In this document: in pieces, positions 24,301-27,039 of the stretch | How positions within the stretch are numbered: the stretch's first letter is position 1 | Layout of the letters: every line of letters starts with the position of its first letter | Source: a virus | Strand: one strand, 5' to 3' | IMG/VR virus record: IMGVR_UViG_3300025276_000177 | Location: 1-27,039 of that record | DNA: 27,039 nt | Translations under genes and position numbers: made by a program | Notes under the pieces: model-generated | Database searches by the model: none | What the model was told of the DNA's origin: nothing | Seen by the model: only the letters and a program-made list of their open reading frames with translations

Positions 24301-27039
24301 TAGCTAACTACACTACTTTAGACGGCAGAACAGCTGAAGAATATGTTAAAGATAAGATATACAAATTAAGTGATAAAATAAACATAGATGAATTAATAGA
24401 TGTTAAAACTAAACAAAAAGCTTTAGATAATGCTACTTCAATTAAACTATCTGTAACACCTAAAAAAATTAGAGTGTTTGATTTTGATGATACTTTAGCT
24501 ACAACTAAAAGCAACGTATTATACACTGCTCAAGATGGAACTAAAGGTTCTTTAACAGCTGAACAGTTTGCCGCTCAAGCAGATCAATTAACTTTAGAAG
24601 GTGTTAAGTTTGATTTTTCTGAGTTTAACGAGGTTTTAGATGGTAAAAAAGGACCATTATTTAGAGTAGCTGAATTAATGAGAGACAAAAGAGGCACAGA
24701 AGATATGTATGTTCTTACCGCTAGACCTCAAGCCGCGGCACCTGCTATATATAAATTCTTAAATGAAGTAGGTTTAAATATACCTTTAAAAAATATAACA
24801 GGCTTAGAAAATGGTAACCCACAAGCTAAAGCTGATTGGATTATAGGTAAAGCTGCAGAAGGATATAATGATTTTTATTTTGCTGATGACGCTGAGTCTA
24901 ATGTTAAAGCTGTTAGAGACGTGCTAGAAACAATAGATGTTAAAAGCAAAGTACAACAAGCTAGAATCAATTTTAGTAAAACTTTTAGCGCTGATTTTAA
25001 TGAAATGCTTGAAAGAAATTCTGGTATAGCTGCTGAAAAGCGATTCTCTGAAGTTGTAGCAAGAAGAAGAGGAACAGCAATAGGTAAGTACAAGGTATTT
25101 TTACCACCATCAGCTGAAGATTTTGAAGGTTTAACTTCTTATGTATTTGCTGGTACAGGAAAACAAGGTACTAAAGATCAAAAGTTTTTTCGTGAAGCAT
25201 TAATAAAGCCTTACATGAGAGGTGTTAGTGCTATAGAAAACTCTAAACAAAGTATACTTAAAGATTATAAAAACTTACAAGCTTTATCAAAACAAAAAGG
25301 ACTTGGTAAATTAATACCTTCAGGTGATTTTACTTATGATCAAGCTGTAAGAGTATATTTATGGGAAAAAGCTGGTTATGAAATACCTGGTATATCAAAA
25401 AGAGATAGAGCTAAACTAAATGAATTAGTTGCTGCTGATGTAGAACTTGCTAATTTTGCAAATGGTCTTTTGTTAATGAGCAAAAAAGATAACTGGACAG
25501 AACCTGGTGACTATTGGGATACTCAAACTTTATTGTCGGATTTAAATAGTTTATCTGAAAAAACTAACAGAACAGAATTTTTACAAGAATTTACTGATAA
25601 TGTAGATGTTATATTTAGTAAAGAAAACTTAAACAAAGTTGAAGCTTTGTACGGTACTAATCAAAGAGAAGCTTTAGAAGATGTTATATATAGAATGAAG
25701 AACGGTACTAATCGTCCTAGCGGTAACAATAAGATAACAAATGCGTGGAATGATTGGGTAAACAACTCTGTTGGTGCTATTATGTTTTTTAATAGAAAAT
25801 CTGCATTATTACAAACTTTATCTACGGTTAATTTTATTAATTGGTCAGACAATAACCCAGTTAAAGCTGCTGCAGCATTCGCAAATCAACCACAATTTTG
25901 GAGAGATTTTGCTTATATATTTAATTCTAATAAATTAAAAGAACGTAGATCAGGATTAAAGCTTAACGTTAATGAATCAGAAATAGCTAATGCAGCTAAA
26001 GGAGCTAAGAATAAGGCTAATGCTATTTTATCTTATTTATTAAAAATAGGTTTTACGCCAACTCAACTAGTAGATAGTTTTGCTATATCTTCAGGTGGAG
26101 CTACAATGTACAGAAATAGAGTTAATACATACATAAAAGAAGGTATGTCTAAAATGGAAGCTCAAGAAAAAGCTTGGGAAGAGTTTTCTGAAATAGCAGA
26201 TTCAACTCAACAGTCTTCTGATCCTATGTTGATATCTCAAGAACAAGCTAGTATTGTAGGTAGATTAGTTTTGAATTTTCAAAATACAACAATGCAGTAT
26301 ACTAGATTAATGAAGAAAGCTGGATTAGATATTTTAAAACGTAGAACATCTAAAGGTTATGAAAATCAATTTCAAAGTGATGTGGCTAATGTAAGTAAGA
26401 TAGTTTACTATGGAGCAATACAAAACTTTATATTTTCTGCATTACAAAACGCTATATTCGCTTTCTTACCTGGCTTTGATGATGACGAAGATGTTGATCA
26501 AGAAGCTATAGATAAAAAACTTAACACTAAAACTGACAGAATAATATCCGGGATGATTGATACTTTATTAAAAGGTTCTGGATTAAAAGGAGCTGTTCTT
26601 TCAGCTATTAAAAATGTAATTAAAAAATACATAGATCAAGACAAGAAAGGTTATATGGCTGATCATACTTATACTATACTAGAAGCAGCTAATATATCAC
26701 CTCCTATTGGATCTAAGTTAAGAAAAATATATAGCGCAATACAAACAAACAAGTTTGAAAAAGCAGTTATAGACGAAAGAGGTTTTGATATAATGGTTGA
26801 TGGTAGATTTAATTTAAGTCCAAAATATCAAGTTTATGGATCTTTAATAGAAGGAGTTACAAATTTTCCATCAGATAGAATTGTTTCTGAGGTTAGTTCT
26901 ATAACTGAAGCTTTTGATGGAAGAAATACTAAATGGCAAAGACTTGCTTTAAGTTTAGGTTGGAGAAACTGGGATGTAGGAGCAAAAAATGAAGAAAATG
27001 ATTTAATAAAAATAGAAGCAAAAGAAAACAAAAAGAAAA
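18354..27039 (+). CDS. Giant multidomain internal virion protein (polyvalent-type), 3' end missing
   Basis: An uninterrupted frame of at least 2895 codons that runs off the window. I translated it by eye and found no stop. The N-terminus (IIYIANGKEYTESELAALAD) is a short signature that I recall at the start of giant marine phage proteins, followed by a Ser/Asp/Asn-rich linker. Hydrophobic segments lie near residues 497-525 and 2690-2712. A zincin-like motif HEALH starts at residue 1024, with E1088/E1089 about 60 residues later. A HAD hydrolase domain spans about 2037-2200. A motif [IV]-[NK]-[FL]-S occurs at 1177, 1562, 2030 and 2205. The C-terminal part (NRKSALLQTLSTVNFINW, LVLNFQNTTMQYTRLMKKA) resembles the large polyvalent protein domains described by Iyer, Burroughs and Aravind, tentatively LPD38. 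Proteins of this type are thought to be ejected with the DNA. No phage RNA polymerase motif is seen in the visible part. Confidence 0.88.
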   Translation, partial: MAEIIYIANGKEYTESELAALADQNGKDLEEFKMLLGAVVKQQEQDFQEDSTVQDANVESANNPASEDTDSFSVNTSTASLDNSLVASTDLLGSEEDVQTLLRSRLSAVGITSTEGTSFGSMDALNLQNESDRLYDEQNPYGIGLRSTLDAVSVNDDDDLENSANEINEFIKTNGNVNFLNEANARSGEVFNELTQYIEAPTIEKQDLEQQYWDDIRNKFAKIKKTVTTGGISSIFDTSTKRAKDGTVRYGEDLTEKDFDSKKEFELYKIYDEGGDLGQASEEQLNEFDAKRIAKYKARRFSEFSTDLDKTTRFDLLALTYNIGNQAEDAIEQLPKDLALFEKREQNYKNYAATYTDNPTLENWEGLTIAFEDVVDSQSTLQSTQDIVGNYKEVVPLGIKNFGANYDRLQQLRTGFKSLGANGMYLNAQMEELTGIFELKESIYGEEFMEQFSESSMVDLGEDIRKETSKFQESIKVDEIQSLKDAGRWLSSSTTQLLPSFSMALTGPMALPLFFVTGAGAAGLDVAIDQKNAGIRFAKNFDLLNDKSKTLDPFQIMGIEEEMKQDKKTLEITPGQKLTKQFVDGIAEVMFEKYGTMLLMRNVKQGIKSMGRMSKMEAFTYAGKGFIGGNIREGGSEWGTNAVQNFASIYVLDQNKNFFPEDAEGFEKFKGSFTGGLEVYAQGGLMGSGINSINGYKAVKQAIVSEIYTKADMTALKESLAKLKELTGVDLVTNPGAVIPGPHKPEVQKLIDEIQNEKYALDEQTLNRLGTELTYDQVFEIGELNYKLRENNTEFQALASMKDVTPEQLRLLETKHRNQFELLMNQREKILVDKDSEKTNVENNTLNQLGFNITSGYQMYNARMTNASLFNINKRWVDSSQETKQLYYDQARKELDDEGSVKLPVSLASKEAIEKRGKQKYFKEIYTKSFESGLENAKKFTETFITEDIVWTIAQGKDSKNEIILAYAAALENTELTEKEKNTRKADLLKTLNDGSFDGVSVGNAIIVNKDAAIEKMRTGINAHEALHPYIKQQFKTQKNIDEKGQQLLDFLEESQPDLFAQVKFRLDQSYKKVGENGKLVKDEAYYEEAMNALSDVLADDSGDFGSNIKPETINVLRNFINGFLPSALQFKENQGFAVFQFVKDFNKAAHFGDKYRQSKGNPAAVMDEEEKAEAKVNFSLSKPARRAKTIVDNIGTAENYDPNSEALIKELQGAKGSPGMIDAVISGTFKGLRAEVQEELKQDILFNLVNPSRTGKSDLNAFVPAEYDNDGKKTKGNTSLYGYLNGRISFRMLDALRKNPELINNYKEQIDEGTLKIEGDANVKNVDLVAEKPIYKSLLASRVVDTDVLKNINAKVVKTVRVLKNRIDKAVSKNTTQTPIVREIINSVGKDVDIDIKKEMGGKDNNTFKNYLTKNKKAILENMTTTYLAKAFPEAIQKKVDGNWTSDWQGKETDISDTSTNLAGMTSGFQLMRRLPNVNNQISTEQFLENYIEKNGSLVRGRKESLAKAIGGEVSFEIINRDLKTEGPIYQALVVNQEALGLIVAENSIDELTKQMERGQIKFSVTPEAMTDGLYELLDVAANFNTNSNFFKESFDYQDPDIQNQWNKLGLTDMFSEGQTGFKSPLLKWADLPSVFKPYLKIYRQTITAKSQEKSMDQLKDFSEALMKEMPSDLVKFLGADVFGLTNRYLDPALTKRDKDGNIIIGEQGKYADTANLRKEIIDNADNLDLPFNPANLEIYNSSSGIMQQIGKVLDKPISKAEKLLEIERRFGDRIRSANGANKAALNYLMEKATEMLISKPELTPGFMRWMESNTSNARGMRGLTTLDMFDVRDGSQAATESHPDYLDALQFARDSAKKSYDKLSAKRKKEISLEFYINNRLANPTTGALSHLRHKGEHVDPAANVSFALAKIVLTNAARGLKYESQIETILVNQAIEINEAIANYSQTLGVKLYSDIQDGKLGSTSKAGDFRVLSLSTDQLANYTTLDGRTAEEYVKDKIYKLSDKINIDELIDVKTKQKALDNATSIKLSVTPKKIRVFDFDDTLATTKSNVLYTAQDGTKGSLTAEQFAAQADQLTLEGVKFDFSEFNEVLDGKKGPLFRVAELMRDKRGTEDMYVLTARPQAAAPAIYKFLNEVGLNIPLKNITGLENGNPQAKADWIIGKAAEGYNDFYFADDAESNVKAVRDVLETIDVKSKVQQARINFSKTFSADFNEMLERNSGIAAEKRFSEVVARRRGTAIGKYKVFLPPSAEDFEGLTSYVFAGTGKQGTKDQKFFREALIKPYMRGVSAIENSKQSILKDYKNLQALSKQKGLGKLIPSGDFTYDQAVRVYLWEKAGYEIPGISKRDRAKLNELVAADVELANFANGLLLMSKKDNWTEPGDYWDTQTLLSDLNSLSEKTNRTEFLQEFTDNVDVIFSKENLNKVEALYGTNQREALEDVIYRMKNGTNRPSGNNKITNAWNDWVNNSVGAIMFFNRKSALLQTLSTVNFINWSDNNPVKAAAAFANQPQFWRDFAYIFNSNKLKERRSGLKLNVNESEIANAAKGAKNKANAILSYLLKIGFTPTQLVDSFAISSGGATMYRNRVNTYIKEGMSKMEAQEKAWEEFSEIADSTQQSSDPMLISQEQASIVGRLVLNFQNTTMQYTRLMKKAGLDILKRRTSKGYENQFQSDVANVSKIVYYGAIQNFIFSALQNAIFAFLPGFDDDEDVDQEAIDKKLNTKTDRIISGMIDTLLKGSGLKGAVLSAIKNVIKKYIDQDKKGYMADHTYTILEAANISPPIGSKLRKIYSAIQTNKFEKAVIDERGFDIMVDGRFNLSPKYQVYGSLIEGVTNFPSDRIVSEVSSITEAFDGRNTKWQRLALSLGWRNWDVGAKNEENDLIKIEAKENKKK
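21360..21881 (+). other. Zincin-like metallopeptidase region inside the giant protein
   Basis: Codons 21423-21437 encode HEALH (H1024, E1025, H1028), the HExxH zinc-peptidase motif, placed in a helix (MRTGINAHEALHPYIKQ). About 60 residues on comes EEAMNALSDVLAD (E1088 or E1089), in the place of the third, glutamate ligand of gluzincins. A helical FINGFLPS and VFQFVKDFN tail follows, as I remember it from zincin domains in other giant phage proteins. The region ends at a VNFSLSK motif. Whether it cleaves the giant protein itself or a host target is not visible. Confidence 0.65.
24441..24986 (+). other. HAD-family phosphatase domain inside the giant protein, flanked by repeat motifs
   Basis: All expected HAD motifs are present. 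Motif I is FDFDDTL with the nucleophile D2043 and acid/base D2045, motif II is VLTARP with T2122, motif III is probably K2146 or the lysine in PQAKADW, and motif IV is FADDAESN with D2178/D2179. The cap between motifs I and II is small. The general form is that of phage and bacterial HAD nucleotide or polynucleotide phosphatases, but the substrate cannot be read from the sequence. The domain starts 7 residues after IKLSVTP and is closed by INFSKTF. Confidence 0.85.

Noticed and set aside
24480-24494. Asp-rich DFDDT as the catalytic motif of a crAss-type RNA polymerase
   Set aside because: It is followed by T and by HAD motifs II and IV at the correct spacing, so it is the HAD nucleophile. No DxDGD-type motif was seen elsewhere in the visible part of the giant protein.
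1-27039. tRNA genes, CRISPR arrays, insertion sequences, attachment sites
   Set aside because: No cloverleaf, spaced repeats, terminal inverted repeats with a transposase, or integrase were seen; essentially all sequence is accounted for by tightly packed structural genes.
16840-27039. Tape measure protein in the 498-residue or giant gene
   Set aside because: No tail-tube or sheath gene is present, the giant chain holds enzyme domains, and the gene order matches ejection proteins of short-tailed phages.

Overview
The window is the structural-gene block of a tailed double-stranded DNA bacteriophage with podovirus-like (short-tailed) organisation. Every supported gene lies on the + strand and spacing is very tight. 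The order is large terminase (5' end cut off), portal, scaffold, major capsid protein, an unknown conserved-looking protein, two neck/tail-ring proteins, two large tail ('muzzle'-type) proteins, a small cupin-like protein, two internal virion proteins, and a giant internal virion protein that runs off the 3' end. No tape measure, sheath or tail-tube gene is visible, and a set of large internal/ejected proteins is present, which fits a short-tailed phage. Several proteins resemble, from memory, those of crAss-like phages and of uncultured marine phages.

The likely host is a marine Bacteroidetes/Flavobacteriia-type bacterium. This is inferred from low GC (hand count 35% at 361-720), A/T-rich leaders with no Shine-Dalgarno sequence before any of the 12 visible starts, exclusive use of TAA stops, and the family resemblances. 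The first 360 bases are different: GC is about 52% by hand count, and the switch is abrupt inside the terminase reading frame.

Region by region. 1-5248: DNA packaging and procapsid assembly (TerL, portal, scaffold). 5277-6833: major capsid protein, followed by a hairpin terminator. 6921-7697: an unknown gene enclosed between that terminator and a second, very strong one. 7761-15521: four genes for the neck and tail; the 1379-residue protein has a conserved N-terminal part and an adhesin-like cadherin/PKD-like C-terminal part. 15522-15980: cupin-like protein. 15993-18336: two internal virion proteins. 18354-27039: a giant protein of at least 2895 residues.

The most interesting object is the giant gene. 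It combines a linker-rich N-terminus, hydrophobic segments, a zincin-like region with an HEALH motif, and a complete HAD phosphatase domain. The HAD domain is bracketed on both sides by a short repeated motif, [IV]-[NK]-[FL]-S, which also occurs after the zincin region and once more in between. This is the architecture of a polyvalent phage protein, delivered with the genome and possibly cut into separate effectors. The processing idea is inference; the domains and the spacing of the repeats are visible in the sequence. There is no stretch of more than 300 bases without a gene.
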